Assembly (NCBI RefSeq): GCF_002234675.1
Contig: NC_019859.2
Coordinates: 1,069,740 to 1,133,739, forward strand
Direction: 5' to 3'
DNA length: 64,000 nt
From: Oryzias latipes
Taxonomy: Eukaryota > Chordata > Actinopteri > Beloniformes > Adrianichthyidae
The position numbers and the translations under genes were made by a program. This document shows positions 11,164-21,660 of the stretch, piece by piece. The notes beneath the pieces were generated by a model. The model made no database searches, was not told where the DNA came from, and saw only the letters and a list, made by a program, of their open reading frames with translations. Position 1 is the stretch's first letter; each line of letters begins with the position of its first letter.

Positions 11164-11472
11164 CTGAGCGTTGTTTACCTGCTTCTGCATCGTGACCTGT
11201 TGTTGTTTGTTGGTCCAAAAGCTTTGAACTTTTTTAAAAACACTTTCATGTCAGAAGCAGGAAATCAGAAATCAGTTAAATTGTTTGGGAGAAGCAGCTG
11301 CTGAACCAACAGACACAATCTGAAACTACAAACACAACTGACACACAATGACAGACAACACTTGGACGCGTTTCCTTCTTGGCTTTGACCTAAAATGTGA
11401 AGAAAATTCTACGTTTGCTTTTCCTAAACAGACAGAGAGGACGCTCCACCATAGATCTGCAGTCTGAGCTCA

Positions 11473-11528
11473 ACCATAGTAACAGGTTTAGGGGTCGTCA
11501 TGACGACCCCTAAACCTGTTACTATGGT
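11473..11528. repeat. Perfect 56-bp palindrome
   Basis: The half ACCATAGTAACAGGTTTAGG then GGTCGTCA is followed directly by its exact reverse complement, with no spacer. It lies 310 bp from the end of the 16-bp minisatellite. Confidence 0.97.
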
Positions 11529-11919
11529 GGAACCAACCTGGATGAATGAGTATTCATAGACCCATGTCTGAGCTCCACGTTTGCAGATTATCCCCACAAA
11601 AGGAGGGTGAAAAGACCATCGGCAGTATTTCAGCTCCTGCTGCTCTTTTTTGCTGACTCATCTTTAGTTTTGCATTATTTGATGGTCGTTGGGATTTTTT
11701 AGGCCGCCTAACTTCTCTGACAGCTGAGTCGTCATGGTTACGCCGCTGTCAGAGGAAGGCTGGTGGGGTTTGGACTCAACTAACTAACAAGCATGACTCA
11801 GCATTTCAGCAGCAGAGACGCTATTCTACAGGAAATCCTGAGATCAGCGTCTGACGGTTTTCAAGTCCTTATTTCCAGAAGACCCCCCCCCTAACAGGAT
11901 AGAGAGCATCCGTCCCCCG

Positions 11920-13724
11920 TCACGTCCTCTTACGCTCGCTGCCCCGCCTCAGGAGGGGGCCCAGGCACCTCACGCCCTCCTGCAGCATGGGGGTCCCGTG
12001 ATGAGGGTCTGAGGGGTCACAGGGGGAGGAAGGAGATCCGGTTAGTCAGACTACAACATCGTGTCACGCTAAACACACTCCTGCCGTGAACAAGTCCCGA
12101 CCCGAGTCTTCGACGAGAGGCTCGGGTCCGAATTCAAGTCTCAGCAAGGTCACGAGGGTCACATGACCAGCAGAGGGCGGCGTCTTTCACAGACTCCACC
12201 AGGGGGTAGGATCACCTGCTGGATGTGGTCATGTGACCCAGACAAATGTTGACACAACATTTAAAATGTCACCATGGTGAGAACTTGGTAATAACCTGCC
12301 AGTCAAAAGGCCCCGCCCCCTTTTGTGCTGAAATGTTGACATCAAATATGAAACAAAAGGAGGAAAACTCCCATTTTCACGAGTCTCAGACCTGAAGTCT
12401 GAGTCTGCTCTGAGGTCTCCTGAAGATCCAGGATGAAGCTGCTTTCATGCTGGTATAGAATCCAGAAGCTGGACGGATCCAGAACCAGAACAGAACCGGG
12501 ACACAACCGAGCGTTAGTCCTGGTCAGAGCCGCTGGGAAACTCACCGATGACTTTGGCCTGGACTCTGATCTTCAGACTGTGGTCCTTCCTGCCTTTGGT
12601 CACCAGCGTGAGGTCCTCCTGGGTCACCCCCTCCTGGTGGGTCCGGTACTCGCAGGTCACCTTCACCCCCCCTGAGCAGACAGACAAGGCTCTCATGCTC
12701 ACTTCCTGTGGTTTGCAAAAGCCAGCGACTGATGAAAAATAAACAAAGTTTGACTTTGAACGGAGAGGAAACATTTTCATCAAACACAAACTTTTTGAAT
12801 TCTGTTTGTAAAAATGATTTTAATTTAAGCATTTCACTAGTTGACCACTAGGTGTCGCCAGAGGAACTGCAGCTTTGATTCCATTAGAGGAGCTTAAATT
12901 ATATTAGTTTATAATTAAATTGATTTTCTGACTTTAATTTAAACCCTCTTCATTAAAGAACTTTAAAGTCTGATTTTGCATCAAACTGCTGCTCATGTCA
13001 TTGTTGAACCTTTAGGCTCCGCCTCCTGGGGGTCACATATTTGCAGTTCTGGTTCTGCGTTTTGACCACATCCACGTCACCAAATTCTCCTTTGAGGAGG
13101 AGCAGTTCTGGTCGGGTCGCGGTGGAGACGGACTCCTCCTTGTTTCTGTGGACGCGCTGAAGGACGGCGGGGTTCTGGACTTACCCTCCAGTGTGGCGCC
13201 GATCCTCTGGACTCGGAGGTTCGGGGTTCTCCTGGACGGGGAGGACGAAGGAGCGGTGGAGAGCTCTCTGCCCAGAGCAGGGACTTCTGGGAGTGTGAAG
13301 ACGACCTCGTAGGTGTGGTGGCTCTTCAGGAAGCCAGCCTGGGGGGGCGTACACGTGTGGAGAGGGTCATGTGATCATGTGTGCCTGAAGGCTGTGCAGG
13401 TCTTCCTCGCCATCCGTCACTCACCTTCACCAGGAAGCTGCCGTCCTTCTCCCGAACGGCGAGCAGGCTGGACACCTCGGACCGGTCGTCCCTCCGCGTC
13501 GGGGAGCCGGGAGGCTCGTCGTCGTCAGGGAAACGCACCCCCCCGGCTTTGGAGGTGGAGCCTGGAGAAAGATGACGTAATCTGAGCGTAGGGGGCGGAG
13601 CTTCATCCTTCAGGTTCAGAGGAATTCCGATGAAGAACGATGAAGAACGATGAAGAACGCTCCAGACCTGCTTTTAGTATTTATTTCACTCCACATATTT
13701 CTAAGGGGGGGGCGTCCTTTAATG

Positions 13725-13785
<61 letters not shown>

Positions 13786-13956
13786 GTGCATGGAGAGAGC
13801 ATCTTCATCAGAGGAAGACCCCCCCCCCCAGCTATTTGGGCGACAGACCATAATTTCTATCCCCGTATCACGTCCTGGTTGGAGCACAGAGCGCCGCCTC
13901 GGATCCGCTCCTGCAGACTCTAGCGGGTCGGCCTTACCTTTTCTTCCTGTCGCCAT
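11920..13956 (-). CDS. adissp: Adipose-secreted signalling protein homologue (C20orf27), complete, 5 coding exons
   Basis: Coding exons in order of translation: 13956-13938, 13561-13425, 13338-13185, 12671-12546, 12008-11920. They join in phase to 525 nt, 174 aa plus stop; as I recall the human protein is also 174 aa. The start is an ATG in MATGRKG. Recognition rests on the match to human C20orf27: KDGSFLVK, then GFLKSHHTYEVVFTLP, then VKVTCEYRTHQEGV, then HHGTPML followed by GVRC. All donors are GT (for example GTAAGG, GTGAGT) and all acceptors AG. No membrane segment is visible. The family is described as a secreted adipose signalling protein with a beta-rich fold; function here is inherited from that family. 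The last 15 or so residues (LGPLLRRGSERKRT) differ from the acidic human end (YDSEHSDWHGFD as recalled), yet the length is kept. Neighbours are unrelated repeats on both sides. Confidence 0.9.
13722..13790. repeat. (GT)n microsatellite in adissp intron 1
   Basis: Near-uninterrupted GT repeat with two TT interruptions. Followed by a short C run at about 13820. Confidence 0.95.
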
Positions 13957-14014
13957 GGTAACGGAGTTAGGTCTGGGGCCGTGCTGAGCAACACCTGGAT
14001 TATGTCATAATCCA

Positions 14015-14529
14015 CCTGAGAAAAGACAGTTCCATTGAAGAGGAGAGCAGGAGGAGGCGCAGATCCTCTTTCAAACAGGAAATTAGAAACATCCCAACAG
14101 AAAAACTGGATTTTCAAAATAAAAGACGGAAATGTGTAGCTTTTCCTAAACAGTTTTTTTGTTTTATGCCAATTTTTCAGAATTTGGACTAAAAATTTTC
14201 TGGAAGAAAGTTTGATTTTATCCTATTTTCACAGTAAAAAACAGAACAAACTAACACGTTTAGTTATTCTGTCGTTTTTTTCGCATCTGCATCAGTTTTG
14301 GTTCCAGCGCATGCGCGCTCAGCAAATGGAGATGCTGCGTTCGTCCTGATTTATTGAACGCGTCACGAGCTCAGAGACGTTTTCAGAGATTTTCCGTGAT
14401 GAGTCACGTGACTCGTGATTTGTGCTGCATGAGCCCGTGGGAGAGGACAGCAGAATCTTCCGGTCCGCCCCTGAACGCATCACAGCAACACAAAAAACCC
14501 CACACAGGATCGCGCGCATTTTACTCACA
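14015..14529 (-). promoter_or_regulatory. adissp: adissp 5' UTR acceptor and candidate non-coding first exon/promoter
   Basis: On the minus strand a good acceptor (CTTTTCTCAG) places the start of the ATG-bearing exon at 14015. Upstream, GGAT|GTGAGTAA gives a candidate donor ending a non-coding exon at 14529, inside a GC- and CpG-rich stretch (about 14480-14760) that would suit a promoter. The 5' UTR next to the acceptor contains a near-perfect palindrome of 9-base arms (TGGATTATG, one base, CATAATCCA). The exon join is inferred from splice consensus only. Confidence 0.45.
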
Positions 14530-15576
14530 TCCAAACCCCCTCAGCATCCCGCGCGTGAAAAGAAACAGGTACCGTCTGCTCTGCAGTCCGTGACCCGGTT
14601 CGGTTCGGCGGCCCTGCTTCGTCTGTCCGGAGGAGAGGGAGGAGGACAAGATGCGCGCCACGCACAGCTGATGCGCGTCCCTGAAGCGGGCCCGCGCGCG
14701 CCCCCGGAGCCTTCATGCGTCACAGTTGGTGACGGGCAGTGCGGTCATCCGGACCGGGAGGGGTGGGCGTCTCCAAAACACTACAGACCACTGACGGAAC
14801 CGTTTTTGGTATCATTTGGGGCTATGATATCAGGGGGCGGGGCTCTGGGAGTTGTAGTTTTTTGGATTTTCTAATAAATGTTCTCTGGTAGTCAGGAGGT
14901 TCAGAGGAAATGTAAAGGTTTTAGAGTCTAGACTGAAAACAGAATTTAAAAAAAAATTGAACTTCTTTAAGTGTTTTTGTTTATTTATTTATTTGTTTGT
15001 TTGCTCAGAATCTGCAGCCAAAGCCACAGAAATGCAGATCTACATCAACGATGTTCTGTCAGGAACTGGTTCTGGAGGACCCAAAATTCAGGAGACCAGG
15101 CTTGGTGACAGGAAATAAAACATTTAATAAACAAACTAAAACATGACAGAACTATGTGGAGAAACAAACCGGTGACCAAACAGAGCAGATGACCTGATGA
15201 GGATGAACAGAAACCAAGACACTTAAATAGGCTGAAGGCCATGAACTGAACTGAAGACAGACGGCTGTGGATCAGGAACCTGAAGGTGGAGCGACTGACA
15301 AGAAGAAAACCAAGAAGAAAACCACAGAATCCTCACATCTTCAGGTTCATTCATTTGGTTTTAAAGCAGCTTTCATGTGCATCAAGCCCCTCATACTCCT
15401 GCATGAGAAATATCACCCTAAAACAATGTTTATGATTATCATAAACAGCGTTTTGTTTTTATTTGTTTATTGTTCTTAACAGTTTTATCTTTGACAACAA
15501 TGAACTCCTGACTCTAAAAATGACCTTTAACCCCGCCCATCGCTGGCGTTGGACCTCTGTTGGCGCCTGCTCCTCA

Positions 15577-16285
15577 TCAGAGAATGGAGCAGCCGCCCTG
15601 AGGTGCTTGCTGCCGCCGCCAGGCCTGACGGTCCAGCCGCTCCTGGTGCTCCTGGTGCTCCTGGTGCTCCCTTAGCTCCTGCTCTCGTTTGGCTTCTAAC
15701 GCCCTGTTTTCATCGATGCGATTGAATTCCTCTCTGGCACGCCTGTTCTCCGCCTCCTCCCTCTCTCTTCTCCTCTGCTCCTCCTCCATTGCTCTCCTCT
15801 GCTCCTCCACTCTCCTCTGCTCCTCCTCCATTGCTCTCCTCTGCTCCTCCATTGCTCTCACACCATCATCATCCTCAGTTCACTGTTGTTAGGGATGAAG
15901 GAGCCTGAGGACCAGAACCACATCGGGTCAGAAACAGAGTTTCTGCAGAAACGTTCCACTGTTCTCATCCTCCAAACCAAACCATCTGATCACATTTCAA
16001 AATAAATTTCATGAAATTATTCTAAACCTGGAATCACAGACAGAAAAACTTCAAGCATTTCTGGGCTTTCGTGTCATCAGGCTGATTCTAAAGTCTTCAT
16101 TCCTTTGAGTTTTAGCACCTGATAGTTTCTGAAAACAGCATCTGAGCAGAAAACCGTGACCGTGATCGTCTCTCGTACAAACGTTACGTTTGGAAAGCTC
16201 CTGTCAATCAGCTGTGCTGCCTCCTCTTCCCTGTGATGAAGAAGCTGGCCTCACCTGAGCTGCAGGCGGTCTCCGGATCGGTCAT
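15577..16285 (-). pseudogene. Possible small coiled-coil gene with C-terminal CAAX box, frame broken
   Basis: Not recognised as a known gene. A candidate first exon starts at ATG 16285 (MTDPETACSS) and ends at a clean donor TCAG|GTGAG at 16255. The acceptor CCTCAG at 15904 keeps phase and reads GSFIPNNSE. Two bases further on the frame is shifted relative to the long open frame that begins EDDDGVRAMEEQRR and runs to a stop at 15577-15579. That frame encodes repeated EEQRRAMEEE units, a charged single alpha-helix or coiled coil, and then ends GGCSIL, a CAAX-type box whose final Leu would favour geranylgeranylation. Either a 2-nt insertion near 15885-15890 broke the gene, or a different splice site is used. 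The repeats (GCTCCTCCATT units on the plus strand) could also be a coding-like minisatellite. Flanked by repeats, no partner genes. Confidence 0.3.
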
Positions 16286-16603
16286 GACGTTCCTCTGAAG
16301 CAGCTGAAGTGACTGAAGGGAAGCTGCAGGCTGCTGAACTCTCCACGGTCAGAGTCAAACTGAAACCATTCACAGCTTTTCAGGTCAGACCGGTCCTTCT
16401 CCTCCATCAGGTGGAGCTCAAAGCTGCTCAGGGAGGGGGTGGGGGTGGGGGGGGGGTACCACTACTGACATGTATTCAGTTCTGAACTTCTATCAGACCC
16501 AGACTCATCTGGGGGGTCTTCTGTGACGTCTTGTCATTTATGCAGAGATCGAACCAACGGCTGCAGAGAACTTCACTAAGATTTCTAGGATCCACTGTCG
16601 ACG

Positions 16604-17215
16604 TTGAACCTTCACCTCCCTGAGGCCGTTTTCCTTTTAGTGTTGGTGCGGCGTGCGGCGTCCGCTGTCATGCGGTCGCTGTACCGGTCTGTTGTGGTGA
16701 ATGAAGAACTGAGCCAGAGAGCAAAGCTCTCAATTTACCATCCGGTTGTCGTTCCAATCCTCACCTGTGGCCATGATCTCTGGGTCATGACCCAAAGAAC
16801 CAGGTCCCAGATACAACAGTTCAAAGGAGCATCCTCCATGGGGGGGCTGGGCTCTCCCTTAGAGATAGGGGGAGGAGCTCTGTCACCCATGGAGCCGCTC
16901 CCCCTCCACATCCAGAGGGGCCAGTTAGGGGGGCTTGAACATCTGGTCCAGATGCCTTCTGGACGCCTCCCTGGAGAGGTGTTCCGGGCATGTCCCACCG
17001 GGCGGAGGCCCCTGGGAAGACCCAGGACACGCTGGTCAGCTGGTCTGGGAATGCCTCTGGGTCCCCCCCATAGGAGCTGGAGGAAGTGGGCGGGGCCGGG
17101 GAAGTCTGGGCATCTTTGCTTAGACTGCTGGCCCCAAGACCCGGTCCTGGATAAGTGGAGGAAGATGGAAGGATGGATGGATGGATGGGAAAATGAATTT
17201 ATTGTTGCATCATAA
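16604..17215 (+). mobile_element. Non-LTR retrotransposon (LINE) C-terminal ORF fragment
   Basis: Plus-strand frame reads RSLYRSVVVNEELSQRAKLS, PILTCGHDLWVMTQRTRSQI, LLHIQRGQLGGLEHLVQM, then PSGRLPGEVFRACPTGRRPL and GRPRTRW. This is the familiar 3' part of a fish LINE ORF after the reverse transcriptase core. Only the last 200 residues remain and the frame changes within them, so the copy is 5'-truncated and dead. It ends in an ATGG-rich tail at about 17168-17190. Clade not resolved. Confidence 0.7.
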
Positions 17216-17298
17216 ACAGATTATTTGCTGCTAACTATTAGTTAAACTTTTCTTTGTCATCAGAAACTTCTTCACTCACAGACGGTGAATTTTCGCCG

Positions 17299-17823
17299 CG
17301 TACCAGCTATCGGATGTCGGCTATCGGGTACCAGCTATCGGATACTGGCCATCGGGAATTGGTTGTCGGGTACCGGCTATCGGGTACCGGCTATCGGGTA
17401 CCGGCTATCGGATACTGGCCATCGGGTATTGGTTATCGGGTGCCGGCTATTGGGTACCGGCTATCGGGTACCGGCTATCGGATACTGGCCATCGGGTACC
17501 GGCTATCGGGTACCGGCTATCGGATACTGGCCATCGGGAATTGGTTGTCGGGTACCGGCTATCGGGTACTGGCTATCGGGTGCCGGCTATCGGGTACCGG
17601 CTATCGGATACTGGCCATCGGGTATTGGCTATCGGGTACTGGCTATCGGGTGCCGGCTATCGGGTACCGGCTATCGGATACTGGCTATCGGGTACCGACA
17701 ATCGGGTACCGGCTATCGGGTACCGGCTATCGGATGCCGGCTATCCGGTACCGGCTATCGGGGGCCGACTATCGGTTATCGACTGCCCCCTATCGGGTGC
17801 TGGCTATCGGGCACCGGCTACCT
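17299..17823. repeat. 14-bp minisatellite, about 37 units
   Basis: Unit GGCTATCGGGTACC, period 14, with variants (GGATACTGGCCATC, GGGTATTGG, GGGTGCCGG) that recur in blocks, a higher-order pattern. Many units carry the palindrome GGTACC. All three plus-strand frames are open through most of it because the unit has no stop codon. Confidence 0.95.
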
Positions 17824-18694
17824 TTGAGGCCTCAGCATCACCCGGTTTGAGAAAATGAGGTGTTTTCTGTGACAAAGTCTGTGTTGCTCTGAATTTCTGC
17901 TTCATAACTGACAGAAACGAAAGCAAAACTAAAATGCATTTCTTCTAAACCTCAGGACTTCAGGGGAAAAAGGTGAGGTGAGTCACACCATGACTCATGA
18001 ATTCCTGCAGAATTCCTTCCTCGTGTTTTCAGTGACATGCTGCTCTGATGGAAATGTAGCTAAAGACTGAAAAGAACAAGAAAACAAACTGTCCTGAGAG
18101 ACAAAGGTGGAAAGTTGGTGGGGGTGGGGGTGGTGTTTGTGTGTGTGTGTGTGTGTGGGGGGGGGGTCCTGGTGTTTGTCATGTTTCAAATCAAACAAAT
18201 CTCCCGTGAGAAATATATTCTGACAGTATTTCACAAAGACAGCTCTACTTAAACACGGGGGTGGGAGTGTGGTGGTAGTGGTGGGCGGAGCATGTTGAAT
18301 GTAGTCGCCAGACAGGTTTTCACCACCAACCTCACTGTCCAATGGCTGCATGTTAGGGATTTGTCCTCATACAGATAGGTACCACCTCTGCCAGATGATA
18401 TCCTGGAATCCGAAGAGTCCAAACGTTTGGTTTGACACTAAACTCTATTGTTTGTCCCACAGTCCCGGTACCGTCTATGTCCTGCAACGCTGACAGCTAT
18501 GAATTCCTCAAGTTCTTTACAAACAAGACAAAGAAGATCAGAGAGCAGCTCCCACCTCAGTGTGTTGATGATTGTGTTGTGGTGGAGCTAGTTTCACACT
18601 AATGCTCTACTTTTAGACCTGTCAGTCTGGAGGACATAGTAGCTCCGTTGACCAGAATGAAACCTTCTACTTGTCCATCTGATGTCGTTACTTC

Positions 18695-19415
18695 AATTAA
18701 ATTCAATTCAATTCAATTTTATTTGTATAGCCATAAAACCACAACAGTCTTGATGGGCTTCGAAGTAAAACATGAACTCAAAAGGATCACGAATACAAAG
18801 AGTTCAATAGGAAAATACTAAAATGAACTAACAAACTGACTAAGCTATACTGGCATCCCTGCCCTTAGACCCCCCTTTCTGTGAGGAAAAACTCCTGAAA
18901 AAAATGGATTCCGGATTCGGAAAACGAAGAAACCTCAGGGGGGCCCACATGAAGGAGGGATCCTCCCCCAGGACGGACAGGCGATTTACCAGAACTCTTA
19001 AGAATTAACTTATCTAAATCTACAACTACATATTTAAAGTCCAGCAGACGAGCTTCATCCAGATGGATTTGGGGGTGACAGTCGAGCCAGAGGCAGGATC
19101 CACAGCCAGGTGAGGTAAACGGTCAGGAACAGGAGCACGAATGAGCCAACTGCAGTCTGGAAGCACTCCCACTCCCCAGGAGGGGAAAGAGGGACAATAC
19201 ATGAATCACTTCACCAAACATAGGAATGGAAAACTAAATGATGAATAATGACCAAGAATAAAGAAGAGAGGAAGGGTAGAAGTAGAAGAGAAAAGAAGAC
19301 AGAACCCCAGAGCACCATAGTTACCCCAGCTTCAACTTCTAGCAGCCTTTAAAACAAATAGTTACTATTAAGTTTAATTTAAACACATTAACATTAAGTT
19401 AAATAATCTCTGAAT
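18695..19415 (-). repeat. L2-type LINE 3' tail, copy B
   Basis: Reverse complement of the repeat at 2828-3598, from the (TTCAA)n end at 18695 to TTCAGAGATTATTTAACTTA at about 19415. Similarity is high across the whole length. An L2-like reverse transcriptase on the same strand lies 1.1 kb to the right, but the SINE and about 850 bp of other sequence separate them. Confidence 0.7.
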
Positions 19416-19418
19416 ACT

Positions 19419-19606
19419 ACACACATTCACACACTGGTGGCGGCTCTGCTGCCGAACACTGGCACCAACCTCCCACCAGAGGGAAGGCGGGGTTCAGTGT
19501 CTTGCCCAAGGACACTTTGACACTTGGGCGTGCAAGGCGGGAATCGAACCTGCAATCTTATGATCATGAGTCAACCACCCTACCGCTGCACCACGGCCGC
19601 TCCCAA
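19419..19606 (-). mobile_element. tRNA-derived SINE, tail-truncated copy
   Basis: Reverse-strand copy of the same SINE family as 54272-54550: on the minus strand it shows GCGGCCGTGGTGCAGCGGTA, GGTTCGATTCCCGCCTTGCA, GTCCTTGGGCAAGACACTGA and GGTTGGTGCCAGTGTTCGG. The GCGCTATATAA tail is missing. It abuts an L2-type tail repeat. Confidence 0.75.
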
Positions 19607-20464
19607 CAATCTGTGACACCGTCACATTGAAAAAAGTAATGAAAAGTATGATGAATGAAAATGTAAAATATAAGGAGAAACGAAAGGGAAAATGCATATG
19701 AAAAGAAAATGTGGGAATTATAACAAAAAAAATCCTGTGTACACTGCCTATGAATATGAAAATCGGCGTCATTGACTATGGGGCTTTTGACTGGGTGAAC
19801 CTTCATAAGAGGCTGAAACCAGAGGTGATTTAAAAAAGAGGAGCGGGAGACGCTGAAGGAGGGGGGTGTGGCGGTGCCAGACGCGGAAAGTCTGCAGCCG
19901 CAGCTTGTCATCCCTTCATTTTCATTCAACAGTAGTGGAAGAATAGCAGGAGATTAATTAAATATAACCTTCATCTTGGCGGAGCGCTTGCGGGAGGACC
20001 GGGTCCCGGAAGCGGCGTTCTGGACGGGAGGAGCGCACCCGAAGGAGCAGTTCTGGATTCCCTCTGGGAAGCGGTGAGATCGACCCTATATTCATTTTTT
20101 TGGATGTACTTTTTTTTTAGTCATGGTACCATGTGAAGATTGAGACTTCATTTTTTCGTTTTGGAGGAACTTTTTTTTTCACCGGATTATTCAATATTTT
20201 TTTGTTGTGCATCATACCAGGAGCGGACGGAGAACTATAGTATTGACTGTGGATCTCTCTTTCTGTTTTTTTTTCTTTCTTCTTGTTTCAACGGGTTCGT
20301 TTGTTGCGGGAAAAAGGATGTTTATTTATTAGGGTTTTTCCTGTGGGAGTATTTTGTGTTTCTTCTGGGTTTTTTTTGGTCAAAGGATTGTCAAAGACAA
20401 TTTCAGTTTTCTGTCATTATAAAAACGTCGTTTTGTGACTAGCAGATGTAGTGGCTGGTTTATT

Positions 20465-21660
20465 TTGTTTGTGTGTATCTGGGTGTGTTGGCTTGCATTA
20501 CATGGTGAGGAACCCCTTGGTAATGTAACCATCAGAAGACCTTGTAAATGGTTTTTTGAGCGTTACAAATCTAGCTAACAATCTAGCTGCTGCGTTCTGA
20601 ACAAGCTGGAGACTTCTTAAGGAACTCTTAGGACACGCTGCTAACAAGGAGTTACAGTAATCCAGCCTCCACGTAACAAATGCATGGATGGGTTTTTCAG
20701 CATCACTCTTAGAAAGTATATTTCTGATCTTAGCAATATTCCGCAGGTGAAAAAAGGCAGTTCTACACGCCTGAGATATGTGAGCCTTAAATGATAAATC
20801 CTGGTCAAATAAAACCCCAAGGTTTCTAACTGTGGAATTGGGGGCTATACTTATGCCATCCAGGGAGACTATCTGAGCAGACAGAGCATCTCTGAGGTTT
20901 TTAGGATCTAGTATAATGACCTCAGTTTTTTCTGGGTTCAAGAGGAGGTAATTAATTGTCATCCAGGTCTTGATGTCACTGATGCAGGCGTTCAGTTTCT
21001 CTATCTGGTCATTCTGGTCAGGCTTCATGGATAAATACAACTGCGTATCGTCGGCATAACAATGAAAATTAATGCTGTGTTTCCTGATTATGTTTCCTAG
21101 GGGTAACATATAAAGCGTAAACAGGATCGGTCCCAAGACTGAGCCCTGTGGGACTCCATAGTTGACTCGAGTGCACTGAGAGGAATGGCCATTTACATTA
21201 ACGAACTGATACCTATCAGACAGATAGGATTTAAACCACTGGAGAGCAGATCCTCTGATCCCTATGTCCTGCTCTAATCTATGGAGTAAAATACCGTGGT
21301 CGATAGTGTCAAAGGCAGCACTGAGGTCCAACAGGACCAGAATAGAAAGTAGTCCCTTTTCTGAGGCCAATAACAAGTCATTAGAGACTCTAACTAGTGC
21401 AGTTTCCGTACTGTGGTGAGGTCTAAACCCCGACTGAAAGTCTTCAAAGTGGCTATTGTCCTGTAGGTGGCAGTAAAGCTGCTTAACTACAACTCTTTCT
21501 AGGATTTTTGAAATAAAGGGCAGGTTTGATATCGGTCTATAGTTGGCCAAGATGCTAGGATCCAAACTGGGCTTTTTCAGAAGAGCCAAACTCTTCCTAA
21601 AGGTGTTTGATGCCATCGGCCAAAGTGTCACTGAAATGATCAACTTTCCACTTTCCACTG
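20465..21660 (-). mobile_element. L2/CR1-like LINE reverse-transcriptase fragment, 386-codon open frame
   Basis: Minus-strand frame 21658-20498. Landmarks: [84 protein letters not shown] (catalytic YADD), LNPEKTEVI and [10 protein letters not shown], then LDYCNSLLA. This is typical of the L2 side of the CR1/jockey group. The endonuclease is missing at the 5' side, and the frame leaves the family after AAARLLAR, so both ends are lost. The central 340 residues carry no stop, which suggests moderate age. Confidence 0.85.

Noticed and set aside
10104-11218. Four minus-strand frames rich in TRRSHDTPVTRHAGH
   Set aside because: They are translations of the 16-bp minisatellite. No start context, splice sites or homology.
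11473-11528. Palindrome as a microRNA precursor
   Set aside because: There is no loop, and the two arms are exactly identical by complement, unlike a microRNA hairpin.
17254-17858. Three plus-strand frames of 105-198 codons rich in GYRLSGTG
   Set aside because: By-product of the 14-bp minisatellite lacking stop codons.
20080-20440. T-rich 100-codon plus-strand frame with many Phe and Cys
   Set aside because: Composition follows the T-rich DNA; no homology or splice structure.
20498-21658. L2 reverse-transcriptase frame as a possible domesticated host gene
   Set aside because: It loses family sequence at both ends, lacks a promoter or introns, and sits among other LINE debris.
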